Assembly: GCA_021647765.1 (NCBI GenBank) | Contig: JAKIUD010000087.1 | Coordinates: 1-11,141 of the forward strand | Length of the DNA: 11,141 bases | DNA from: Desulfuromusa sp. | Lineage (GTDB): Bacteria; Desulfobacterota; Desulfuromonadia; Desulfuromonadales; Geopsychrobacteraceae | Direction: 5' to 3' | Part shown: piece by piece, positions 6,184 to 11,141 of the stretch | Position numbering within the stretch: the first letter of the stretch is position 1 | How the letters are laid out: each line of letters opens with the position of its first letter | Position numbers and translations under genes: made by a program | Notes under the pieces: generated by a model | What the model saw: only the letters and a program-made list of their open reading frames with translations | Told to the model about the DNA's origin: nothing | Databases searched by the model: none

Positions 6184-6263
6184 CGTCATTCCCGCGTAGG
6201 CAGGAATCCAGAGGTTTCCTGGCTTCATCAAAAAACAGGATCCCCGTGTTCACGAGGATGACG
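6184..6263. repeat. CGTCATTCCCGCG-type intergenic palindrome
   Basis: CGTCATTCC (6184-6192) at the left and GAGGATGACG (6254-6263) at the right are inverted, with GGAATCC and GGATCCCCG as inner arms. This form (CGTCATTCCCGCG..GAGGATGACG) is a widespread bacterial intergenic repeat. It abuts the REP-like copy B. The flank ACTTTTGCAAGA (6264-6275) reappears on the opposite strand near 11021-11032. Confidence 0.5.
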
Positions 6264-6311
6264 ACTTTTGCAAGACACTAAGCTTGCAAACCAAAAAGGA
6301 TGTTGGAAAAG

Positions 6312-6575
6312 ATGGAACAACTCTACCAGGCAACTTTAGCTAAATGGGGAGAGGATGCCCAATACGATCAAGCGGTTGAGGAATGTGCCGAGCTGATTGC
6401 GGCACTGAAACATTTTCGTCGGGGCAAAGTTGACCAACAAGCCGTTATCGATGAACTCGCTGATGTCTCCCTGATGCTGGGGCAGTTAACCTGGATGTTT
6501 GGGACAAAACAGGTTGACGAAGCGGTACAAAATAAACTTAAAAAGCTCAATCAACTACTTGATTTGCCTGATTAA
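6312..6575 (+). CDS. MazG-like nucleotide pyrophosphohydrolase
   Basis: A small all-alpha NTP pyrophosphohydrolase of 87 residues, one MazG half-domain, which hydrolyses (d)NTPs to NMP and pyrophosphate in house-cleaning or stringent-response roles. The metal-binding motif is complete: E23, E24 and E27 in EECAE, and E48 and D51 in DELADV. I chose ATG 6312 because AAGGA (6296-6300) is 11 bp upstream; an in-frame ATG at 6300 would overlap that site and add four residues (MLEK). Single-domain proteins of this size are common in phages and in deltaproteobacteria. The gene is convergent with the SprT-like gene, with a 17-bp palindrome between them, and is preceded by repeats, so it probably forms its own transcription unit. 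Confidence 0.82.
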   Translation: MEQLYQATLAKWGEDAQYDQAVEECAELIAALKHFRRGKVDQQAVIDELADVSLMLGQLTWMFGTKQVDEAVQNKLKKLNQLLDLPD

Positions 6576-6592
6576 CACTATCAGTAACATAA

Positions 6593-6609
6593 GGGGACGG
6601 ACCGTCCCC
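6593..6609. repeat. Perfect GC-rich palindrome between convergent genes
   Basis: GGGGACGG (6593-6600), a central A, and CCGTCCCC (6602-6609) are exactly complementary. It lies midway between the stops of the MazG-like and SprT-like genes. No T-run follows on the plus strand. It could act as a weak bidirectional terminator or be a REP-like repeat of the GGGGACGG type. Confidence 0.5.
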
Positions 6610-6624
6610 GTAAACCTCGCAAAC

Positions 6625-7143
6625 TTAAACCGATTTTATTTTACCGCCACAATTTTGATGAATATATATTCTGTTTCTATTCAAACGCCTCACTCGATAA
6701 AATTCTACACCACATTTCAGGCAAACGGCAATCAACTTCACCCGTTGCTGATGCAACAGACTCACCGCTTCGCTTTCACCGCAAGATTGGGTTGAAATTC
6801 CAAGCACCCTCGCCCACTCCTTCCAGGAAGAACCATGCACCCGTTGATAAGTTGATGGCTTTTTGCTTCGAGTTAAATGGTCACAGGCATGGGCGACTTC
6901 GTGCAGAAAGGTCTGCTTCAGATTAGCCTGCTCCTGAGCAAATTGCAGGCGAATACAGATTGGCTCACTGCCCTTGGAAACATAAACGCCCAATCTGCGC
7001 GTTGACCGGCTTTTGTGGATGGGGATTCTGGCAATTCTTTCAAGAAGTGCTGGGGCGGCAGATTCTGCCACAAGAATACCATTGACAGCAGCTTCTATTT
7101 GTTGCCAAAGATTAAATTCATCGGCTATCTGTTTGACGGTCAT
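6625..7143 (-). CDS. SprT-like zinc metallopeptidase-fold protein
   Basis: A 172-residue protein with the SprT domain. From ATG 7143 the zinc motif is FLHEVAHACDHL with H81, E82 and H85, and a third ligand candidate is H103 in VHGSSWKEW. The end carries a zinc-ribbon-like segment: C141 and C144 in CLKCG, and H162/C165 in IHQNCGG. SprT-family proteins are related to SPRTN, the DNA-protein-crosslink protease; the bacterial role is poorly defined. I prefer ATG 7143 because AAGG lies 9 bp upstream; a GTG at 7167 would add eight residues (MAKKRLIF) encoded by that same A-rich site. It is convergent with the MazG-like gene. Its promoter region coincides with the left end of mosaic repeat copy 1. 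Confidence 0.82.
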   Translation of the reverse strand: MTVKQIADEFNLWQQIEAAVNGILVAESAAPALLERIARIPIHKSRSTRRLGVYVSKGSEPICIRLQFAQEQANLKQTFLHEVAHACDHLTRSKKPSTYQRVHGSSWKEWARVLGISTQSCGESEAVSLLHQQRVKLIAVCLKCGVEFYRVRRLNRNRIYIHQNCGGKIKSV

Positions 7144-7161
7144 GAAAATCAACCTTTTTTT

Positions 7162-7415
7162 TGCCACAGACCCACACGGTCAACGGCTGGACGTGGAACT
7201 TTATAATCAAGAAGAACCAACCTCTCGCCAGAAGTAGGCGCCTTGAGGCAAGATACAAAGGATGCGGATAAAACCCTAGCAATGCATCGGGCTTTTTTGT
7301 TGTTTTTTGGCGGTGGTAAGACCCCCCTGCTCGCTACGCTCACTTTCCCCCCTATTTTATAGGGGAATTAAGGGGGGGGTGGCTTCTGTCTGTGTATGTT
7401 CGTGGCCTATAATAG
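7162..7415. repeat. Mosaic MITE-like element, copy 1
   Basis: The left edge GCCACAGACCCACACGG (about 7163-7179) and the right edge ACAGACAGAAGCC/GTTCGTGGCC region (about 7383-7407) are imperfect inverted repeats. Inside are CTCTCGCCAGAAGTAGGCGC (block at 7222-7249, shared with 9510-9537) and the 79-bp block 7287-7365, shared with 8554-8632 at one mismatch by eye. That block ends in CCCCCCTATTTTATAGGGG, which can fold. No protein is encoded. It fills the gap between the SprT-like gene and the rhomboid gene and probably holds the rhomboid promoter. Confidence 0.55.
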
Positions 7416-7449
7416 ATTTTGGCAGTACCGTTAATAGCAGTTATCTGCA

Positions 7450-8406
7450 ATGATGAACAGTATGCTGGAAGAAAAACGGATAGAAATTGAACTGCTGGAC
7501 TGGGTTCCGATCCCGCCGGGGCTGAAAGATGGCCTGTCTGACCAGACCATCCCAAAACGGAAGCTGAAACTTTGGCTTCTGGTTCTCCAATCGCGGCAGA
7601 TTCCTTGCCGCAGTGAAAAGCGTGACGACAAGTGGCAGCTCTTAGTCCCCTCAGACCAATATCAGCAGGCCTGTCAGGAACTCATCCAGTATGAAACAGA
7701 GAACCACAACTGGCCACCACCGCCTCCAGCTGAGCGAAAGTTGCAAGAGAACACCGCTTCAACCCTCTGGATATTCATTTTTCTAGCAATTTTCTACAAT
7801 ATCACCCAACAGCAAATCAACCTGTTTGGACATCACCCGATCGACTGGATTGAACTTGGCAATGCCCATGCAGAAAAGATTCTTCACGGCGAATGGTGGC
7901 GACTGATCACAGCATTAACTTTGCATTCCGGCCCCCTGCACCTGGTCAGCAACATCGCTCTTGGCGGGATTTTTATGGTTCACCTCTGTCGATTACTTGG
8001 ATCAGGACGCGCCTGGTTTTTAGTCATCAGTGCCGGAGCTCTCGGAAATCTATTGAATGCCCTGATTCAATCCCCGGAGCATCGCTCCATCGGTGCATCA
8101 ACGGCAGTCTTCGGCGCTGTTGGCCTGCTTGCCGCTATCAACACACTTCACTTCCGCAAGAACCTCTGGCGCCGCTGGCTATTACCGATTGCAGCGGCAC
8201 TCGGATTACTTGCTCTGCTGGGGGCGAGTGGAGAAAATACCGATATCGGGGCACATCTGTTTGGTTTTATATCTGGAATCGGGTTGGGGCTGCTGCCGGA
8301 ATTCTTTACACCAAGATTGAAACAGTCGAGGAAACAAATCGATCGAAGTTTGATTTTTGTCTCTATCGGGCTGGTTTTAATCGCGTGGTGGTTGGCTTTG
8401 CAATAA
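7450..8406 (+). CDS. Rhomboid-family intramembrane serine protease
   Basis: A GlpG-like rhomboid of 318 residues that would cleave substrate membrane helices in the inner membrane. The soluble N-terminal region (about 1-95) resembles the small cytoplasmic alpha/beta domain of GlpG-type rhomboids (KWQLLVPSDQYQQACQEL) and ends in a proline run, WPPPPP (88-93). The membrane core begins at about 104. Catalytic S217 lies in GASTAVFG (the GxS motif), catalytic H269 in DIGAHLFGFISG, and H164 and N168 in HLVSN form the oxyanion site. About six or seven hydrophobic segments follow, ending at 302-317. All key residues are present, so it is probably active. Start ATG 7450 (or 7453) has no clear ribosome-binding site. 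It is monocistronic and lies between two copies of the same repeat element. Confidence 0.88.
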   Translation: MMNSMLEEKRIEIELLDWVPIPPGLKDGLSDQTIPKRKLKLWLLVLQSRQIPCRSEKRDDKWQLLVPSDQYQQACQELIQYETENHNWPPPPPAERKLQENTASTLWIFIFLAIFYNITQQQINLFGHHPIDWIELGNAHAEKILHGEWWRLITALTLHSGPLHLVSNIALGGIFMVHLCRLLGSGRAWFLVISAGALGNLLNALIQSPEHRSIGASTAVFGAVGLLAAINTLHFRKNLWRRWLLPIAAALGLLALLGASGENTDIGAHLFGFISGIGLGLLPEFFTPRLKQSRKQIDRSLIFVSIGLVLIAWWLALQ

Positions 8407-8411
8407 TTTGA

Positions 8412-8707
8412 GATCAAAAACCATTTTTTAGCCGCAGATTTACGCAGATAACTGCAGGATAGAAAACTTAGGAACAAAAATCAAAACCATCTCTCGCCCA
8501 TTCGCTTCACTCACTCGGGGCGCAGAGGACGCGGGGGAAATCTTTGGTTCAAATCGGGCTTTTTTGTTGTTTTTTGGCGGTGGGAAGACCCCCCTGCTCG
8601 CTACGCTCACTTTCCCCCCTATTTTATAGGGGGGACTAAGGGGGGTGACTTTGTGTGAGAAAAAGATTTTATTTTTGTTCGCTTTTGTCTGCGTAGGTCT
8701 GTGGCTA
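8412..8707. repeat. Mosaic MITE-like element, copy 2 (most complete)
   Basis: AGCCGCAGATTTACGCAGAT (8430-8449) at the left and TTGTCTGCGTAGGTCTGTGG (8685-8704) at the right are inverted repeats, about 19 of 23 positions over the full ends. Inside are the GCGCAGAGGACGCGG segment (8520-8534, shared with copy 3) and the 79-bp block 8554-8632 shared with copy 1. The left 49 bp (8412-8460) recur at 9433-9480 with one gap and one mismatch. It fills the whole gap between the rhomboid gene and vapC, with no gene inside. Confidence 0.6.
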
Positions 8708-8717
8708 ATTTAAACGA

Positions 8718-9095
8718 TCAAGCCAACAGAATATTGACATCATATTTACAAATTTGTTCGTCCCGGGTCACCAGAGTCAGGTTTTCATTCTTGGATTGAG
8801 CAATCAGCATTCGATCAAAAGGATCTTTGTGGATCAACGGGAGTTGAGCGGCAAGTTCGGCATGATTGTGGGTTATATTGAGAGGATCAAACCGATGTTT
8901 TTCCAATTCTTCTTGCAGATTATCCGGAACGTTAAGCTTGCCCAGACTGACTTTAATACCGATTTCCCAAACTGACACGGAACTGATAAATACAAGGTTA
9001 TCACCACAGACAATGGCATCTCTTGCCGCAGCAGATAAACATGGATTGTTTTCGAGTGCCCAGATAAGAACATGCGTATCCAACAAAAGATTCAT
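8718..9095 (-). CDS. vapC: VapC-type PIN-domain ribonuclease toxin
   Basis: A PIN-domain protein of 125 residues, the usual VapC length. The acidic active-site set is complete: D6 in LLLDTHVLIWAL, E44 in SVWEIGIK, D91 and D94 in HKDPFDRMLIAQ, and D112 in LVTRDEQI. VapC toxins are Mg-dependent RNases, often cutting tRNA or rRNA, and are neutralised by the cognate antitoxin. The start ATG overlaps the antitoxin stop by 4 bp (ATGA at 9092-9095), the hallmark of translationally coupled toxin-antitoxin pairs. No damage is seen, so it should be functional. The stop lies 11 bp from repeat copy 2. The RNA target cannot be told from the sequence. Confidence 0.9.
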   Translation of the reverse strand: MNLLLDTHVLIWALENNPCLSAAARDAIVCGDNLVFISSVSVWEIGIKVSLGKLNVPDNLQEELEKHRFDPLNITHNHAELAAQLPLIHKDPFDRMLIAQSKNENLTLVTRDEQICKYDVNILLA

Positions 9096-9352
9096 GATGA
9101 CTCCGGAAAAATGGAGCTGGTATAAAAGCTTTCACTGATCTCTTCATCAACTTCGTCAAAACCGGGCAGCACAGAAACCTTCCCCTCCCAACTCCCGCCT
9201 AATTGACGGGGTGCTTTATCTTTTCTATATGCAGAAAGAACCGCAACCGGCTCTCCGGCTTTACCAATAATGACTGTTTCATTGGTTTCTTGAACAAATT
9301 TTACCAAGCGGGACAGACTGGCTTTCGCATCAGAAATATTTGTAATTTGCAT
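9092..9352 (-). CDS. Phd/YefM-type antitoxin of the VapBC-like pair
   Basis: An 86-residue antitoxin. The N-terminal part has the Phd/YefM DNA-binding pattern: MQITNISDAKASLSRLVKFV, then ETVIIGKAGEPVAVLSAY. The acidic, flexible C-terminal part (about 52-86, FDEVDEEISESFY) is the expected toxin-wrapping segment. The ATG has a strong GGAGGAG Shine-Dalgarno (9355-9364 region). It is first in the operon, as usual, and overlaps vapC by 4 bp. Such antitoxins usually repress their own promoter with the toxin as corepressor; a near-consensus promoter lies 40 bp upstream. It is a Phd-fold antitoxin paired with a PIN toxin, a common combination, so the name vapB would be loose. Confidence 0.87.
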   Translation of the reverse strand: MQITNISDAKASLSRLVKFVQETNETVIIGKAGEPVAVLSAYRKDKAPRQLGGSWEGKVSVLPGFDEVDEEISESFYTSSIFPESS

Positions 9353-9393
9353 CGGCTCCTCCCATTTTTTTCGTATTTTAAAAAGCTACAACA

Positions 9394-9422
9394 AATATAG
9401 TCTGGTCTGGTCTGGTTGTCAA
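9394..9422 (-). promoter_or_regulatory. Consensus promoter of the toxin-antitoxin operon, with pentamer repeats in the spacer
   Basis: On the minus strand, TTGACA (9422-9417) and TATATT (9399-9394) are separated by exactly 17 bp. The spacer is ACCAGACCAGACCAGAC, three tandem copies of ACCAG plus AC. The -35 is perfect and the -10 matches 5 of 6. The predicted start is near 9387, about 35 nt before the antitoxin ATG. The repeats could be an antitoxin operator or a site of copy-number change. Confidence 0.75.
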
Positions 9423-9432
9423 ATATAGGTAG

Positions 9433-9575
9433 GATCAAAACCATTTTTTAGTCGCAGATTTACGCAGATAACTGCAGGATGGGAAAACAATAAGAAAAAT
9501 CAAAATCATCTCTCGCCAAAAGTAGGCGCCTTGAGGCGAGGCGCAGAGGACGCGGTGAAAATCGTTAGTTCAAAT
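9433..9575. repeat. Mosaic MITE-like element, copy 3 (partial)
   Basis: 9433-9480 matches 8412-8460 of copy 2 with one gap and one mismatch. 9510-9537 matches 7222-7249 of copy 1 with one mismatch. 9540-9575 matches 8520-8554 of copy 2 with a few substitutions. The poly-T/GACCCCCC block and the right inverted end are missing. It begins 10 bp upstream of the -35 box of the toxin-antitoxin promoter. Between 9576 and 9649 I see nothing definite. Confidence 0.55.
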
Positions 9576-9649
9576 TCTGAACCAGACATTTGATCTTTGA
9601 CCTTCTCTGCGGAACCTGCGAGAGAAAAACTTTTGATTTTGACCCAACC

Positions 9650-9952
9650 CTTCTCCATCATGTTATCGTCCGCGGAATTGAACGTGGCAATATTTTTTTA
9701 CGATGATGATGACCGCAACAACTTTGTTGAGCGTCTGCATAAGCTGTTGGCGGAAACCAGCACTGCCTGCTATGTCTGGCTTTGATTCCAAATCACTTCC
9801 ACCTATTGCTGCGCCCGCACACGATTGAACTTTCTCGATTCATGCGTCGATTGCTGACCGGGTATGCCGTCACGTTCAATCGTCGCCACAACCGTAGTGG
9901 TTATTTGTTTCAAAATCGCTATAAATCGATTGTGATTGACTTTCATCATTAA
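9650..9952 (+). pseudogene. Decayed IS200-like REP-associated tyrosine transposase (RAYT)
   Basis: Joined across two frame breaks, the translation reads LLHHVIVRGIERGNIF, then DDDDRNNFVERLHKLLAET, TACYVW(A)LIPNHFHLLLR, SRFMRRLLTGYAVTFNRRH, NRSGYLFQNRYKSIV. This is the Y1_Tnp / RAYT pattern, with the metal-binding HUH pair in NHFH. Lesion 1 is an extra T in the T7 run at 9693-9699. Lesion 2 is a lost G at about 9778-9779 (TGG-GCT-TTG expected). The normal N-terminal start is absent, and a stop at 9950 precedes the region where the catalytic tyrosine should lie, so the gene is also truncated at both ends. The GC and codon style is like its neighbours, so it is an old resident. From 9953 to 10090 nothing further is recognised. 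Confidence 0.85.
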
Positions 9953-10090
9953 AACACTAAAGCAGCAATGTCCTGAATGGCGCAGGCTTTTGCGGCGCGA
10001 ATACCGCAGTTTCATGGCTCGTAACCCCTTGGGAGAGCCCCCGATGATACTGGGTACAGTCCTTTAACTGGCGAATTTAATGTTGCACCA

Positions 10091-10903
10091 TTAACGGCCG
10101 CCCAGCTCACGAGAACGGGCTGCTGCTGCAGAAACGGCTTCCATCAATGTTGTACGTAACCCGTTCTTTTCCAGAGTACTGACCCCGGTAATCGCTGTCC
10201 CACCAGGAGAACAGACCTGATCACGCAAAATTGCCGGATGCTCACCTGTCTCGCGTACCATCAATGCTGCACCAACAACTGTTTGCACAGCCAGCGCATG
10301 AGCAATATCACGCCGTAAGCCTTCCCGTACTCCGCCATCAGCAAGTGCTTCTATCACAGTATAGATATAGGCCGGGCCAGAACCGGATAATCCCGTTGCA
10401 GCATCCATCTGTCGCTCGTCGATCATTTGGACTTTACCGACCAGCTCAAACAACTGCTTGACAACAACAAGATCTTCTTGGCTGGAATATTGCCCCCGGC
10501 ATATTGCGCTGGCAGCTTCCCCAACCAGCGCCGGAGTATTTGGCATAACCCGTACAACCCTGGGAGCTCCCTGGAAAAACTTTTCAATGGCGTCAGTCGT
10601 GACTCCAGCTAAGATCGAAATAATCAATTTATCGCTACTATAAACACCTGCAACTTCTTCAAGAACCTCGACAACGATCTGGGGCTTAATCGATAAAACG
10701 ACAATATCGCAGTGTTCCATCAGCGCCAGATTATTCTCGGCCAGTTGAATGCCAAAAGCTTCGACCAGATGTTCACGGCGCAGCTCACTTGGCTCTGATG
10801 CCATAATCTTGTCAGCAGAAAATGATCCCGCTAGCAACCCTTTAATCATCGCCTCCGCCATATTACCGCCACCAATAAATCCTATCTTTTGAGTATTTGT
10901 CAT
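10091..10903 (-). CDS. proC: Pyrroline-5-carboxylate reductase
   Basis: Catalyses the last step of proline synthesis, NAD(P)H reduction of 1-pyrroline-5-carboxylate to L-proline, in the cytoplasm. At 270 residues it has the standard length. The Rossmann nucleotide site is IGFIGGGNMAEAM (7-19), followed by VVLSIKPQ (68-75) and MPNTP (120-124). The dimerisation/catalytic domain carries the family signature ATGLSGSGPAY (169-179) and CSPGGTAITGV (231-241). No key motif is missing. The ATG has AAAGGGA 7 bp upstream. It is convergent with the dead transposase region, and the gene right of the window appears to be divergent from it. No terminator is visible after the stop. Confidence 0.97.
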   Translation of the reverse strand: MTNTQKIGFIGGGNMAEAMIKGLLAGSFSADKIMASEPSELRREHLVEAFGIQLAENNLALMEHCDIVVLSIKPQIVVEVLEEVAGVYSSDKLIISILAGVTTDAIEKFFQGAPRVVRVMPNTPALVGEAASAICRGQYSSQEDLVVVKQLFELVGKVQMIDERQMDAATGLSGSGPAYIYTVIEALADGGVREGLRRDIAHALAVQTVVGAALMVRETGEHPAILRDQVCSPGGTAITGVSTLEKNGLRTTLMEAVSAAAARSRELGGR

Positions 10904-11029
10904 GTTTTATCCCTTTCGTTTTCTGCTCTAAACGCTTAAGTCATAATAAATTTCACAAAAAATACGCTAGCTAAGCAAAAAAGTCATCAGCAGAAAACAA
11001 AAATGCAGTAGAGTATGAGCCTCTTGCAA

Positions 11030-11057
11030 AAGTATATACACTTTTCTGAATATACTT
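11030..11057. promoter_or_regulatory. Inverted repeat in the divergent intergenic region, possible operator
   Basis: AAGTATAT (11030-11037) and ATATACTT (11050-11057) are exact inverted 8-mers with a 12-bp gap. They lie upstream of the gene beginning beyond the window. The region is AT-rich, with a TATAAA at 11068-11073 as possible -10. No regulator family is identified. Confidence 0.3.
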
Positions 11058-11131
11058 TCTGATATCGTATAAAAGTCGAGCTTCAAGAGCAACTATCTGA
11101 TATTATTGAGTTACTACGCAAAACAATAATC

Positions 11132-11139
11132 AGGAGGTG
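11132..11139 (+). promoter_or_regulatory. Shine-Dalgarno of the next gene to the right
   Basis: AGGAGGTG, a near-perfect anti-16S match, two bases before the window ends. A plus-strand coding sequence very probably starts within about 10 bp past the edge, making it divergent from proC. Confidence 0.6.
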
Positions 11140-11141
11140 CT

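Noticed and set aside
6593..6609. Strong bidirectional intrinsic terminator
   Set aside because: The stem is perfect but only 8 bp and no T-run follows on the plus strand; kept only as a palindrome.
7893..8477. Long alternative-frame ORFs (172, 109 and 75 aa) over the rhomboid gene
   Set aside because: Shadows of the rhomboid coding sequence, which has all catalytic motifs in its own frame.
7162..9575. CRISPR array
   Set aside because: The repeats are long, few, irregularly spaced and modular; there are no uniform spacers or cas genes.
9803..10015. 70-aa minus-strand ORF
   Set aside because: It is antisense to the RAYT pseudogene; the conserved protein pattern is on the plus strand.
9953..10090. 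Possible C-terminal continuation of the transposase (PLGRAPDDTG-like reading)
   Set aside because: Interrupted by several stops and lacking a recognisable catalytic tyrosine motif; cannot be tied to the RAYT family.

Overview
The window looks like a chromosomal stretch from a Gram-negative, probably a deltaproteobacterium of the Desulfuromonadales/Geobacter type. This is an inference. It rests on the gene content (several two-component systems, a FadR-type regulator, a GlpG-like rhomboid, ProC) and on dispersed intergenic repeats of a style I associate with that group (GGGGACGG..CCGTCCCC palindromes, 'GCAGATTTACGCAGA' elements). Nothing in the window proves the taxon.

Layout. 1-450: no protein gene; the minus strand reads like the 5' (domain I) half of a group II intron running off the left edge. 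450-688: a leader with a small hairpin module, ahead of an OmpR-family response regulator (689-1363) and a sensor kinase with almost no periplasmic domain (1426-2433). A terminator-like inverted repeat lies across the start of the kinase gene. 2434-3079: a terminator, then a compact promoter/double-hairpin/terminator unit that I read as a candidate small RNA with a C-rich loop, then a REP-like palindrome. 3080-5221: a second two-component operon, a NarX-like kinase and a NarL/LuxR-type regulator. 5359-6096: a solo FadR-family regulator with a GGT-N3-ACC operator over its own promoter. 6132-6263: repeat palindromes. 6312-6575: a MazG-like pyrophosphohydrolase, convergent with a SprT-like zinc metalloprotein (7143-6625). 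7450-8406: a rhomboid protease with a copy of a roughly 250-300 bp mosaic repeat element on each side. 9352-8718: a VapBC-type toxin-antitoxin pair with a near-consensus promoter whose spacer is made of three pentamer repeats. 9433-9575: a third, partial copy of the mosaic element. 9650-9952: a decayed IS200-like (RAYT) transposase. 10903-10091: proC. The last bases carry a strong Shine-Dalgarno for a gene starting just past the right edge.

How the parts fit. There is no single metabolic pathway here. The left half is signal transduction and transcriptional control. The right half is a repeat-rich accessory patch (toxin-antitoxin, rhomboid, MITE-like elements, dead transposase) between housekeeping genes. 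The observations most worth follow-up are the candidate C-rich-loop sRNA (2724-2793), the pentamer repeats in the vapBC promoter spacer, the inverted repeat over the kinase start, and the repeat families together with a dead RAYT transposase.
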